Assembly (NCBI RefSeq): GCF_026262505.1
Contig: NC_067208.1
Location: 3,791,962 to 3,855,961 of the forward strand
Direction of reading: 5' to 3'
Origin: Trichomonas vaginalis G3
Lineage: Eukaryota > Parabasalia > Trichomonadida > Trichomonadidae
DNA: 64,000 nt
Below are positions 27,357-37,866 of the stretch, in pieces. A program made the position numbers and the translations under genes. Each line of letters opens with the position of its first letter. The stretch's first letter is position 1. The notes under the pieces are model-generated. The model was not told where the DNA came from, made no database searches, and was given only the letters and a program-made list of their open reading frames with translations.

Positions 27357-27893
27357 TCATTGCTTTATAACTCTCTTCCTTGGTTTCTTTTTAGTTGCTT
27401 TCTTTACGTCCGTCTCCAACTTGACTGTCTTTCTTCTTCGTCCGTAATGATACCAGTTACTTCCACCAGTCAATGGGTCAAATGGTCTTTCGTAAGGGTT
27501 TCCATACATTCCATAGGGACCATACGGAAGAACTACTGGTGGAAGTTGTGGAGAAGAAACATTTTCTTTAGTTCCATCGACTCTATTTAAATGCATTGTT
27601 TCACCTTTCATCTGGTCATTAAAGTCTTTTGCGTGTTTTGCAAACTCATCGTCCTTTCCTAAAGCATTTTCTGACTCAGTCGCAACCAAATTGGATGCTT
27701 TATTTATGAGCCCTATTTTATTTAATCTTAACTTCTTTGCAACCCAGCCTCCAATCTTCCCTTTATTTGCATCTAATGTCTTTGAAACCCTTCCTCCACT
27801 CATTTTATTTACTGCGTCATAAGCTCCAAGTGCTTTTGCTCCAAATGCTAATGCTTTTGTTCCCATTGCGCCTAAAGCTGCCCAAGCTACCAT
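27357..27893 (-). CDS. pVI-like basic virion protein, 178 residues, intact copy
   Basis: The N-terminus is a small-residue amphipathic helix (MVAWAALGAMGTKALAFGAKALG), followed by basic segments, a Pro/Gly/Tyr stretch (YGPYGMYGNPYERPFDPLTGG) and a lysine/arginine tail (KKATKKKPRKR). This layout resembles adenovirus-type internal proteins that bind DNA and disrupt membranes; the comparison is one of character. It begins 1 bp from the next gene's stop, so the two are probably co-transcribed. The copy at 61,452 is broken. Confidence 0.65.
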   Translation of the reverse strand: MVAWAALGAMGTKALAFGAKALGAYDAVNKMSGGRVSKTLDANKGKIGGWVAKKLRLNKIGLINKASNLVATESENALGKDDEFAKHAKDFNDQMKGETMHLNRVDGTKENVSSPQLPPVVLPYGPYGMYGNPYERPFDPLTGGSNWYHYGRRRKTVKLETDVKKATKKKPRKRVIKQ

Positions 27894-28118
27894 TTACACC
27901 ATATTAAAATCATCTCTCTTCAATATTATCTCATAAAAGTTCTCGTTACTGGAGAAAGTCAATGAAACATAAGCGTTCTCACGGGCTTCGCCCTCACCGC
28001 TTTGCGGTCTATCTAACTTCTTTCTTATCTCATCTATTCGCTTCAAAATGTCTGAACAATTGCTAACATCTTCTACAACAGTTATTTCATCATGAATGAC
28101 CTTCAAGAACAAGCTCAT
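27894..28118 (-). CDS. Conserved 74-residue protein with in-frame GC palindromes
   Basis: The intact frame (MSLFLKVIHDEITVVEDVSNCSDILKRID) contains RPQSGEGEARENA at ~44-56, encoded by a GC-rich stretch (27,981-28,010) made of two mini-palindromes, GGGCTTCGCCC and CCGCTTTGCGG. They look like a P4 insertion that is now coding. It lies in a tight run with 27,357 and 28,119. Function unknown. Confidence 0.65.
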   Translation of the reverse strand: MSLFLKVIHDEITVVEDVSNCSDILKRIDEIRKKLDRPQSGEGEARENAYVSLTFSSNENFYEIILKRDDFNMV

Positions 28119-29000
28119 TTAATATGCTATTAAAATCATCTCAATAATGAGTCCATCCTTTCCGTCTTTGGGTAGCACAACATCTTTCATTGAAGAAGGT
28201 TCGACAAGTCTTATGTTAAACTTACTGACAAAGTTTGTTATACTATAATGCTTCGGCGGCGAATACATGTAGTTTGAAAGACATAATATAGATTCTTCAG
28301 CAAATTCACTTATACTGGATTTTATAACAATGTTCTCACGAGACCAAATACCACCAATTGACAATCTTGTAAGCAATCCTGCTGAACCTTCTACTGTAAA
28401 CGTCGATGGTAACATTCCACGAAGGTCATCTATTGACATCGTTGAGTCACTGTATTTAAATATTTTCTTAAAGCAATCGTCATTATCTAACCATGCAATA
28501 GCTTTGAAGTTTTCATTCGAATATACATCTGCTTCATTAAATGTAAAACCTGACTTCTTTGCAGAGATGACTTTAAAATCTATTGAGTTTGTTTCAAAAT
28601 TATATGCTATGGTAACTTCTGAAGGTAATGGATGCCCTTCCGCAGTCAGTTGTTCTCTCACTACCGTTTGAAACTTTGTATTAAAAACTTTCATGTCATC
28701 TCCTGTATCTAAGTTCACATACACAGCAACAGGAAAACTATCTTGCTTCTTTGTTTCATCATTATACCTCAAAACATTAAAGTTCTTCAATAATATTGTT
28801 CTTCCTGCTGGAATACTTCGAACCTGTCTGATTTCAATAGCTTTCTCACCTCCTACATACTCTACCCAGTGTCTTGGATATTCATAAGTATACTGACTTT
28901 CTTGAATTTTGGTTGGTTTCATCATAACATGTTCATAGTATATCTTTATACTCTTGTCAGTTAGACTCGGTGCTATGTTCTGAATATTTCTGACTTGCAT
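28119..29000 (-). CDS. Minor-capsid-like protein of Maverick B, intact
   Basis: The start at 29,000 (MQVRNIQNIAPSL) gives 293 residues; upstream in-frame codons overlap the divergent ATPase start and are unlikely to be used. The family block is YTYEYPRHWVEYVGGEKAIEIRQVRS, with a beta-rich middle, VIKSSISEFAEESILCLSN, and a terminal LIIEMILIAY strand. It is nearly identical to the broken copy at 60,345. Only 16 bp separate it from the ATPase start, a compact two-way promoter. Confidence 0.65.
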   Translation of the reverse strand: MQVRNIQNIAPSLTDKSIKIYYEHVMMKPTKIQESQYTYEYPRHWVEYVGGEKAIEIRQVRSIPAGRTILLKNFNVLRYNDETKKQDSFPVAVYVNLDTGDDMKVFNTKFQTVVREQLTAEGHPLPSEVTIAYNFETNSIDFKVISAKKSGFTFNEADVYSNENFKAIAWLDNDDCFKKIFKYSDSTMSIDDLRGMLPSTFTVEGSAGLLTRLSIGGIWSRENIVIKSSISEFAEESILCLSNYMYSPPKHYSITNFVSKFNIRLVEPSSMKDVVLPKDGKDGLIIEMILIAY

Positions 29001-29016
29001 TTTTAATGGAGATAAA

Positions 29017-29903
29017 ATGAAGCATTTAATACATGACGTAGATGAAGACATGAATGAAACTACAGACAAACTTAACTCTTCTCTTATTCTTCCTTTCAGC
29101 AAAAATTATGAGTTCTGTTCAAATGGTGTTTATTTCTATTGTGGAAAGATGGGTTCAGGTAAGACATTTAACCTCATTCGTCATATACTCATAACAGAAC
29201 GTTTAGGAAATGACTCATATTATGACCAAATCATTATATCAGCAACTTCAGACTCTATGGATTCAACAGCGAAAACATTTATGTCAAAAGTTCAAGCCTC
29301 TGTCGTTAAAGTTCCAGACAGTGAACTCATTGAATTTCTTCAACGTTACATTCGACGTAAGAGGAAATATTATGCCATCGTAGAGTTCATACAGTCAGGA
29401 ATGCAAAAGACTTCAGAAGAGATGGAAAGAATTATTGACAAACACCACTTACGTCAATACTCAGGAGTTTACGATATGAAACGACTTACAAACTACATTC
29501 TGTCAAAACTTTCAAAATACCCCTTCAAAAAGTATCCTTCAAACACTCTGCTCGTTTGCGACGACTTCGCCGGAAAAGGTTTAGTGTCAAAACCAGACTC
29601 ACCATTAGCTAACATCATTACTAAAGTCAGACATTACCATTTAACTGTAGCAATACTTATGCAAACATGGAGGTTTTTAGCTTTAAACATAAAACGTCTC
29701 ATAACTGACTTCGTTATCTTCAAGGTTTCTCACGCTATGATATTGAACTCATTTGGAAACAGTCAGGTATAACATTACCTTTTGAAGAAATTTGGGAAGC
29801 ATATAAGTCTCTCATCTCTCCTCGTTCATACCTTGAGATTCATATCATGACTAATACCATTAAAGTCAAAAATATTCCATGGGAACGACCAACATTGTTT
29901 TAA
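29017..29903 (+). pseudogene. Packaging ATPase of Maverick B, one frameshift
   Basis: It matches the intact gene at 59,441-60,328: YFYCGKMGSGKTFNL (Walker A), NTLLVCDDFAG (Walker B), TVAILMQTWRFL. One T is missing near 29,725 compared with that copy, and the frame then ends early at 29,772. The original frame resumes to the TAA at 29,901-29,903. Confidence 0.85.
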
Positions 29904-30290
29904 AGTTTAACCTTCAATTGACTGATGGTAAACAAATTCCATGCATCTCTGTCGCCATTTCTGTTAATATTTTTGCTGTCATTCATATCATCCGCTTCCC
30001 CATCCGTTAGCTTTTGAGGATATGCGTTAGAATAGCTGTTCTTAAATGAAGGCTTTTCACCTTTGAGAGCATAAACTCTATAACTTTCTGCATACTTTAT
30101 GTTTGAACCTCCTGAGCCATCATTGACATAAATTTTTATAGGCTTCCACCCTTTGTTCATGTTCCTGCTTCTTCCCTTAGCTCTTTGTTCAGTAGTTCTA
30201 CATCTTTATACACAGCACCTGTCTCATGAATTCAACAATATTTTCATTCGTTAGCTTTACATTCAAACCCTTGTCGAGTATATTGTTCAT
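29900..30290 (-). pseudogene. Conserved ~131-residue protein, one frameshift
   Basis: It corresponds to 59,050-59,444. The main part (MNKGWKPIKIYVNDGSGGSN... RDAWNLFTISQLKVKL) is open from 30,160. The first ~45 residues are in another frame because one base is missing near 30,222. Its stop codon overlaps the ATPase stop on the opposite strand. Confidence 0.7.
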
Positions 30291-30324
30291 TTCATACATA
30301 TAAAAGGTTTTTATTCTATATGAA

Positions 30325-30938
30325 ATGAGAAGCAAATCCATCTTAGCTGGTGCCGTTAATGTTCCAATTGAACCAACATCAAATGTTGACTCACGAACGA
30401 CAAACAATATTGTCATAAAGAACTATAGTTCAGAGTGTTTGAAAGAAAAAGAACCAGAACTTAAGTCGGTGAATTTAAACACAGCTTCAAACACTAACGC
30501 TACATCAGATGTTAAGTTAGAGTATCCCCACTGGACCAAATTCTTTCAAGAGAAGCCAACGACAACCCTTACACAAATGTTCAAGCAAATCCTTCAGATA
30601 ACGTAGACCATTACCTTCTTCAGTTATACCAAACTATCTTACTCAAAGACGATAAGAAGCTTTTGACAAATCTTATAAGCAAGAACCAAATAATTCTAAC
30701 AAAGGAGGACCTTGAAAATGTTATCTCACGAATAACAGGGAAACAATGTGTCATTGACTATCTCGACCCTGAAATCGAATGCTGTGGTCAAACTCCACTA
30801 TTCATGAAAATAGGTAACATCCGCATCATTGAAACACCAGGAACTACAGGAGTTGAGTTTAAGTATAAATATTCGAATGAATATACAAAACTTTCAACAG
30901 AATATAAACTTTGTTTGAAATATGTTTTAGTAAATTAA
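30325..30938 (+). pseudogene. CCG-motif protein of Maverick B, frameshifted
   Basis: The ATG 30,325 (MRSKSILAGAVNVPIE) follows a GGTTTTTATTCTATATGAA box. The frame shifts near 30,530-30,550. The C-terminal domain is open from 30,663 with IDYLDPEIECCGQ and RIIETPGTTGVEFKYKYS, the same domain as in 17,950 and 58,423. Confidence 0.7.
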
Positions 30939-30941
30939 AGC

Positions 30942-31007
30942 AGTCAGGAGGGCTCTTTGAGCCCATTCTTGGCGCTTTGCGCTGTCAGTCAAAAATTTCA
31001 AGTTAGC
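30942..31007. repeat. P4 mini-palindrome insertion with empty site in CD
   Basis: Sixty-six bases containing GGGCTCTTTGAGCCC and GCGCTTTGCGC are present here but absent at the matching point of Maverick CD (58,400-58,410), where flanking DNA is continuous. An AGC triplet is repeated at both borders. The insertion replaces the last codon and stop of the neighbouring gene. Confidence 0.8.
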
Positions 31008-31240
31008 AATTTGTAATATCTATCCAAAACTTCTTCAACACTATTGAACTCATCTTCATAATGCAAACCTAATCTTATTGACTTGGTGTAGTTTTCACTA
31101 ACACAATATTTTTCTGTTCTCTTGACTGACATAACTAACTCATTTGTTTCATCAAACAGCAACAAACCAAAGTTCATGACCTAATACATAACATTCATAC
31201 TTTATTTTTTAGCTCTGAGTTCTCTTGTAAGCCGTCGCAT
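30998..31240 (-). pseudogene. Homologue of the 58,137 gene, frameshifted
   Basis: It reads MRRLTRELRAKK and then stops because of an extra base in an A-run. The remaining frame matches 58,137 (YVLGHELWLLLFDETNELVMSVKRTEK... EEVLDRYYKLL). It lacks the 30-bp GC palindrome that the CD copy carries at 58,268-58,297, and its end is changed by the P4 insertion. Confidence 0.7.
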
Positions 31241-31971
31241 TTAATATTTTCTAAAAAGTCAACTTCAACAGTCATTCGCACTGGTGCCTTCAGTTCTACA
31301 GGCTCTCCTTGAAAGTCAACAAGTCTGAATTGCATGTTTTCAAATTATGAGGACTAATGCGAACCCATTTACCTAAATGAGTTGCTATGACAGGAACGTT
31401 TGGAATGAACATTGAATTGACTGCATAACAGAAAGACTTATATTCTACTGAACCTTTACTATTAACTCCTGAAATGCCTGTGACATTAGCTATTTTAGAC
31501 TCAATGTACAAACAGTTGCCATAACATACGTATGGAAACAGATTCATCTCAATCGTTTTGTCAACACTTTTCAAAGGAAATGTCATATGGTATGCACCCA
31601 AAAGAAGTTGTACTCTATGACTCATTCGTGTTATCTTAAACTCCTTCGCATAACTGAACTTCAAAACTCCTGCAATAAGTTTAACATTCATTAGTTTTCT
31701 TCGTTATCCTTGTTTTGTAGTATTTATGAGAGCATTTAACACTCCAGCTAATGTTTCCATCTTATATTCTACATTATTGTGAAATCTTATTTCGTGCTTC
31801 TTTCCATCTATTTCAATCTCCATGAAATCTGTTTCATTGTTATGACAAAAGTTGCGATAGTATTGAAGTCAACAACTCTGAAGCAAGCGCTTCATTCTGA
31901 AGACCTAAGTTTGTTTGTAGCTTTACTGTCCCGTATTCGTTTGGGTCTGTACTTTGCAAATAGAACAACAT
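31195..31971 (-). pseudogene. Second jelly-roll candidate, frameshifted in Maverick B
   Basis: It starts at 31,971 (MLFYLQSTDPNEYGTVKLQTNLG). Breaks occur near 31,870 and near 31,335. The central part (KLIAGVLKFSYAKEFKI, NCLYIESKIANVTGISG, VPVIATHLGKWVRIS) matches 57,401-58,176. Confidence 0.7.
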
Positions 31972-31990
31972 TTTATTCTCATTAAATAAT

Positions 31991-32299
31991 ATGACTATTG
32001 CTGCATATGCGTATGAAACAAATGAAGCAAGAAGAGCACATGAACTAGTAAACGAAAACTCAACTTTAACCATTGAAGGCAATGATTTAGTCATTGACGA
32101 TGGAAAAACTAAAAAAGTCATTGATTTTCGATACTTTTACACGTATGACCCATTCATTACAATAAGTAAAGTTCCCATCATAAATGATGGAACGGTGCAA
32201 TATATAAATTCTACAGTAGATGCCTCATTAGTGAAAGTATTAAATGTTCTCTTTGAATTGTTAAAGAGCTTCGATTTGACGACAACATTAAATGCCTAA
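31991..32299 (+). CDS. Small protein before the fibre gene, 102 residues
   Basis: The intact frame (MTIAAYAYETNEARRAHELVNENSTLTIEGNDLVIDD) ends 11 bp before the fibre start. The copy at 57,132 stops after 83 residues because of a missing base. A fibre chaperone or base protein is conceivable from position only. Confidence 0.6.
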   Translation: MTIAAYAYETNEARRAHELVNENSTLTIEGNDLVIDDGKTKKVIDFRYFYTYDPFITISKVPIINDGTVQYINSTVDASLVKVLNVLFELLKSFDLTTTLNA

Positions 32300-33926
32300 A
32301 GAATTTAGTCATGAATGAGAAACAAATTCTCGACGTTGCTGGTAGCAGTAATGATGTACACCTTATGACATTAGAATATTATAACGAACATAAAGATGAA
32401 CTGAAAGGAGAGAAGGGTGACACTGGACCTCAAGGACCACAAGGAATACAAGGACCTCAAGGCGAAAACGGTTTGGATGGTGAAGATGGAAAGGATGGAA
32501 AAACTGCTAAATCATGGATATGGAACCTTATAAATACTGTTTAACAGCTGCTTCATATGGAGTTTTCAATACCAAATCGGAAAGATATGGGCGGTACTTG
32601 GTGAAGAAGTTTTAAATGACGTTAAAAATGCTTTGAACTTCATTTCAAATGGTTCGGATACTATTAAAACTTTATCTGGTTGGATGCAAGAAACAAGGAG
32701 TCAAATAGATACTGTAAGACGTATAGCAAAACAATGCACGTACGGGATTGGATACTTTACGAGAAGCACAAAATACACTAAAGGAAGCAAATGATATTCT
32801 TGGCTCAGTATCAGACATGCATGAAGATTGGCTTAAAGGTATTGACAAATCTTTAAAAAATCACAGTCAGTCTATTGCTGACTACAAGAAAAGTATAGAT
32901 TTTTTACATAGTGCTATGGACGTACATGATGGAAGCATAAGGAACTTACTTAATGCTAACAATAACTTACCAGGAACTATTAAAGCATTTATAAAAGTCC
33001 TTTGTAAAACCTGGTGCTCTAACATTTAGGTCTTTGAGAGCAAGAGCATTGAAGTCAAGAGATGCAGAAACTCCAAACAGAAACTCCAGAAGGAACTGAA
33101 ACAACAGAAACTCCAGAAGAACCACCAAAACCAACAGCTAATGAAATATTGTTCGAATAATTTCCAAGGTACTCTGTTCTCATTGCATACATTCAAGAAA
33201 ATACTTTAAGAAAGCAGACTTGACTTTAGGAGATGATGAAAGTTCTGTATATCTTTCGTTCCAGTTTCAAATAGCAGAACTTTTGAGACAGATATGCTTA
33301 ATGTATGACAACATCTCTGATTTCACAAGATATGATGACGACCATGACCCCGAACACGGTGGAAGAAGTTTTACAAACATCCATTAAGACAGGAAAGGTT
33401 TTAACTCAAAGTCTCATTATTGACACAAAGATGGCGAAGTGGACGTTCTTCAAGAGCTGAAGAAAATACTTCTTCGGGAGGTGGTGTAGGCATGAACTTG
33501 AAATAAATGAGATAGAAGAGAAATTAGCCGAAAAAGCAGATAAAAACCATGTTCATTATATAACTTCAGACGAACAGATTAATAACGGACTACATGGATA
33601 TTTAACACAGGATGAACAATAAGCACTGAAGATGTTAATGAAAGAAGATATAAATACATTCGTGCTAAAGTTACGACATACCTGTACTGTACAGTATGGA
33701 CACAGGTAAAGCACCAGAAGCATTTGGTTATAACGATGAAATTTATGCTTCTAGTTTCTTTGTTAACGGTGTATTAGTTGAACCAAGATTTACTTTGAGA
33801 GTTAAGGCAAAAATAACTTATGAAAATGCTATTAAAAGTAAAGCTGACAAAGATGAACTTGACGCAACGAACAAAGTTTTGAAATCTCATAAACACAATA
33901 TCTCCGATATAAATTCACTTCAAACT

Positions 33927-33936
33927 TCTTTAGACA
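33927..33936. repeat. Target duplication TCTTTAGACA, left copy
   Basis: The same ten bases stand at 35,140-35,149, directly after the inserted element. In the fibre gene they are coding sequence. Confidence 0.85.
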
Positions 33937-34080
33937 GAGAAAGGGACAGACTAGCCCATTGTCACTTTTTAATTTAGCAAATGAACGCTTATGGAGTGGA
34001 GTTTTTGGGTAAATCTGATTTGCTTATAAATGAAATAAAATCAAAAGAAACCATATTGGCATTATATTATGCAAAAATAA

Positions 34081-34655
34081 ATGATCTTACTTAGTACTTT
34101 TAAAGTTAATTTCAGAAAAAATTTGACACAACAATGGTATCCGGCACATACAAGTGGTGTAAACACCAAAATATAAGTTGGTTTAAACATATATTGCTAT
34201 ATCTCATGATCTTACTTAGTACTTTTAAAGTTAATTTCAGAAAAAATTTGACACAATGGTATCCGGCACATACAAGTGGTGTAAACAACAAAATATAAGT
34301 TGGTTTAAACATATATTGCTATATCTTCATGATCTTACTTAGTACTTTTAAAGTTAATTTCAGAAAAAATTTGACACAATGGTATCCGGCACATACAAGT
34401 GGTGTACAACCAAAATATAAGTTGGTTTAAACATATATTGCTATATCTCATGATCTTACTTAGTACTTTTAAAGTTAATTTCAGAAAAAATTTGACACAA
34501 TGGTATCCGGCACATACAAGTGGTGTACAACCAAAATATAAGTTGGTTTAAACATATATTGCTATATCTCATGATCTTACTTAGTACTTTTAAAGTTAAT
34601 TTCAGAAAAAATTTGACACAATGGTATCCGGCACATACAAGTGGTGTACAACCAA
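34081..34655 (+). repeat. Five-copy ~122-bp minisatellite inside the element
   Basis: Units begin ATGATCTTACTTAGTACTTT at 34,081, 34,206, 34,329, 34,450 and 34,571 (last one partial), with near-identical sequence through GGTATCCGGCACATACAAGT. Unit lengths are 125, 123, 121 and 121 bp. Confidence 0.95.
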
Positions 34656-34927
34656 ATCTTCGACTCGATGAACTTGTCATCGAGTTATATTCCAGTGTTG
34701 TTCCTTCATTCCTGATTAAGTTGCAAATTAAAGGTCTGGATTCAGAGAGAAGTGTTAAAGTTATCAAAAAAGTCACAAGAGATTTCGAAGAAATGACACA
34801 ATTTAAAAAAGTCGAATGCATCAGTATGCTTGAAGCTGTTCAGAAAGGTCTGAAAAATGATACACTTGATCCCAACATTGTTTACTCAACATTAAAAATA
34901 TTATTGCAAAGAAAACATTTGATTTAA
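34571..34927 (+). CDS. Short frame in the element, unknown
   Basis: The last repeat unit runs in frame into a unique ~90-residue helical segment (LRLDELVIELYSSVVPSFLI, SERSVKVIKKVTRDFEEMTQFKKVECISML) ending at TAA 34,925. It could be the 3' remnant of a gene from the parent autonomous element. No domain is recognised and no reliable start is visible. Confidence 0.35.
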   Translation: MILLSTFKVNFRKNLTQWYPAHTSGVQPNLRLDELVIELYSSVVPSFLIKLQIKGLDSERSVKVIKKVTRDFEEMTQFKKVECISMLEAVQKGLKNDTLDPNIVYSTLKILLQRKHLI

Positions 34928-35734
34928 TAAACATTTAATTTATTATAATTAATTTTTTATTACAGTATAGTAAAAAATGCTATAAATAAATTATTATATT
35001 TTATTAAAATGTGACTTTTAATAGTAAGTGAATAAAATAAATCAGGAATTGGGAAAGAAATAAGGTTAATTAAAAATAATGAAAATTACAAGTTTAAGGT
35101 TAATGAAAAAGTGACAATGGGCGAGTTTGTCCCCCACTCTCTTTAGACAACAAAGCAGATAAAAACCATACGCATGAATCCTTCACTACTGTTAGAGCAG
35201 ACGACATAATATTGAACTTTGACCTTGGTTCAAGTGCACCTTTAGAGAATCCAAGTACAAGCGTAAAAGATACACTAAACTCCTTAAATAACAAATGTAT
35301 GAATATCGAAGGTCATGTCAGAAACTTTGAAACACATGAACTACCAGCAATGTTAGATAAGAAAGCTGACAAAGAACATACACATAAATCCTTCACTACT
35401 GTTAGAGCAGACGACATAATATTGAACTATGATTTGGGTTCAAGTGCACCTTTAGAGAATCCGAGTACAAGCGTAAAAGATACTCTTAACAATTTAGATA
35501 ACAGTTGCAGGAATATCGAAGATCATGCCAGAAACTTTGAAGCATATGAACTACCAACAATGTTAGATAAGAAAGCTGACAAAACAGAGCTTCAAACATT
35601 AAAGACTGAAATACTTCAAACATTATATCCTATAGGCTCTATTTATACGTCAATGAACTCAACAAATCCAGAAACAGTTTTAGGTTTTGGTATGTGGAAG
35701 CAGATTGTAGATAAATTCTTATACTGTGCTAACT

Positions 35735-35815
35735 CTTCAAAGCAAACAGGAAGTTCGAAGAAAATTAAAGAAGCAAACCTTCCACCGCACACTCATACAG
35801 GAACTACAAACACAA
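35735..35815 (+). repeat. 81-bp direct duplication flanking MULE-2, left copy
   Basis: Identical to 37,786-37,866 (CTTCAAAGCAAACAGGAAGT ... GGAACTACAAACACAA). It is 27 codons of the fibre collar domain; one copy plus the outer flanks gives a continuous fibre frame. Confidence 0.95.
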
Positions 35816-35928
35816 GAGTATATAAGAATTTCCGAAAAAGTGACACCCAAAAAGTGACACTTTCAATAGGGAGTAACACTTAAAAAGTGACAATTTAAAA
35901 TTCACAATAAATAAAAATAATAAATTTT

Positions 35929-36477
35929 TTAGTCTATTAAATTATTCTTTTCTTTGAAATCCTCTAAAAATTCTTCGAAATGTTCTAAAATATAATCTGG
36001 AGAATTATAACAAAATTCATTAATTTCTAACATATACGTATCTAACAATTCATTTGGAATTTCAAACGATCTTAAATATGTAATTGAATTTTGTATCTTC
36101 TCATTTATTTGAGAAAGTTTTTCTTCAGCATTTTCCAATAAAAATCTTAATGGATTCAAATTGGCTTCTTGATTCTGAACAAATTTAATACTTGGTATAA
36201 ACGTGATTGAACTTCTCTTTTCAATTTTGTTTTATAATCTGTCAATCGAGGCTCGCGAATTCTAATTGAAGGAATAAAACCTGTTTGAAGTAAATCGTTT
36301 TTAATACGATAAAAGTAATTGGGTGCAACTTCTTCTAAAAGATTTTTGACAAAAACATCAATTCTTTGATTTTTAACGCAGCCAAAATCGTGATATTTTA
36401 TCTTTTTAAATAAAGATTCAGAAACGTTATTCACAACGGTTAATTCATTTGGTCTGGCAGCGGCTATCCACATCATA
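35929..36477 (-). pseudogene. C-terminal transposase remnant of MULE-2
   Basis: From 36,470 the frame reads WIAAARPNELTVVNNVSESLFKKIKYHDFGC..., the same as residues before the break in MULE-1. It continues past that point (KNLLEEVAPNYFYRIKNDLL) to 36,156, then in another frame (NPLRFLLENAEEKLSQINEKI ... EEFLEDFKEKN) to 35,929. The catalytic N-terminal two thirds are deleted. It shows what the missing 3' half of MULE-1 should look like. Confidence 0.8.
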
Positions 36478-37480
36478 GCCAAATTCCTTATACAAAATTC
36501 AAAAACTTGGGTGCAATCAGTTCTGATTGCACCCAAGTTTTTGAACTTTCTTGAGGGAATTAAAGGGTGAGAGATTTATAGTCTATCTATATATCTCCCA
36601 CCCTCTAATTCCCTCCCTGACAGCGGGAAACTTTGTCTGAATGTTAAACTATTCAGACAAAGTTTCCCACTGTTTGCGAAGGAATTGTTGGCTATGATGT
36701 ACTGATTCATGATCAGTACATCATAGCCAACAATTCCTTATATAAAGTTCAAAAACTTGGGTGCAATCAGTTCTGATTGCACCCAAGTTTTTGAACTTTC
36801 TTGAGGGAATGGAAGAGTAAGAGGTATACATTATGAATATATACCTCTTACCCTTCCATTCCCTCTCTGACAGCGGGAAACTTTGTCTGAATGTTAAACT
36901 ATTCAGACAAAGTTTCCCGCTGTCAGCGAAAGAATTGTTCCATCTGGTGCATAGAGTGTGAATCTATGCACCAAATGGAGCAAGTCCCTCGCGAAATTGC
37001 CCAAACTTGCGTCGCATTTCAAAGATTGCGACCCAAATTTTGGCGATTTCTAGTAGAGATGGAGTATTTTGAGTCACTGACCTATATGCAGTGGCTCAAA
37101 GGGCTCCATCTCTACTTTGAAGCAAGGAAACTTTCCTCGAAATTTTGATAATTTGAAGAAAGTTTTCAAGCAATTAACAAAGGATTACTCGCTATGAGGT
37201 AAAAATTCTAGATTTTCACCTCATAGCGAGAGCTTCCCTTTCATTGCTTGAAAACTTTCCCCAGCTTCAAAATTGGGGAAAGGGCTGTAAAGTCGACTCC
37301 GATACCAGCAGGTACCAGAGTATTTAAAAGAGAAGCCCTCGTACGAGTTTCTATGAAGACCTTCTCATTCAAGAAGATCTTAATAGAAAATCGTACGAGG
37401 GCATTGGAAACTCGCGTCTGGTACATGTTGGTACCAGAGTGTTTGAGATTTGAAGACTCTGGTACTAACGTGTACCAGAA
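36477..37480. repeat. Hairpin array of MULE-2
   Basis: About ten hairpins. 36,498-36,545 and 36,749-36,796 carry the AACTTGGGTGCAATCA arms, 36,626-36,672 and 36,866-36,920 the GGGAAACTTTGTCTGAA arms, 36,690-36,737 the GGCTATGATGTACTGAT arms, and 37,045-37,118 the GTAGAGATGGAG arms. Further hairpins run to 37,480, where GGTACCAGAG-type arms recur several times. The inner part is the inverse of MULE-1 23,935-24,090. Confidence 0.85.
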
Positions 37481-37785
37481 TTTATGATGAATTTAAGATG
37501 GACCATTATAAAATGGTAGCGGTTTGTTTCAAAAAAATTTAGATGAGATTTGCATAGATATAGATTATATGATTTATACATATGAAAAATAATATATAAA
37601 AATATAATTTTGAGATAATTATGTAAATAATATTTTAAATATTTGAATTTGAGGTATAATTTTATAGTAAAATATATTATAAAGAGTATTTATATAAATA
37701 TTGTAAAATAATATAAGTAATAAAAATTGAGACCCCCTCCCTGTTTTTGATGTTTTGTCACTTTTTTGGTAATTCTTATTGTTTC

Positions 37786-37866
37786 CTTCAAAGCAAACAG
37801 GAAGTTCGAAGAAAATTAAAGAAGCAAACCTTCCACCGCACACTCATACAGGAACTACAAACACAA
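37786..37866 (+). repeat. 81-bp direct duplication, right copy
   Basis: Base-for-base equal to 35,735-35,815. The fibre collar frame continues from here to the normal end at 38,102. Confidence 0.95.

Larger units (their letters stand above)
33937..35139. mobile_element. Non-autonomous MULE-type element, 1,203 bp
   Basis: The ends form an imperfect ~38-bp terminal inverted repeat: GAGAAAGGGACAGACTAGCC at the left, and GAGTGGGGGACAAACTCGCC read inward from the right, both followed by CATTGTCACTTTTT. A 10-bp duplication of fibre coding sequence flanks it. Duplication of 9-11 bp and ends starting GAG fit Mutator-like elements. Inside are a ~122-bp tandem repeat and one short frame, but no recognisable transposase. 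Confidence 0.85.
35816..37785 (-). mobile_element. MULE-2, internally deleted, flanked by 81-bp duplication
   Basis: The ends form a ~30-bp inverted repeat: GAGTATATAAGAATTTCCG and, inward from the right, GAAACAATAAGAATTACC, each followed by AAAAAGTGACA. Three AAAAAGTGACA copies lie within 90 bp of the left end. Inside, on the minus strand, are a hairpin array and the C-terminal part of the MULE transposase. The deletion joins a hairpin (GGCTATGATG) directly to the transposase codons IAAARPNEL. The element is inserted in the fibre gene. Confidence 0.85.
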
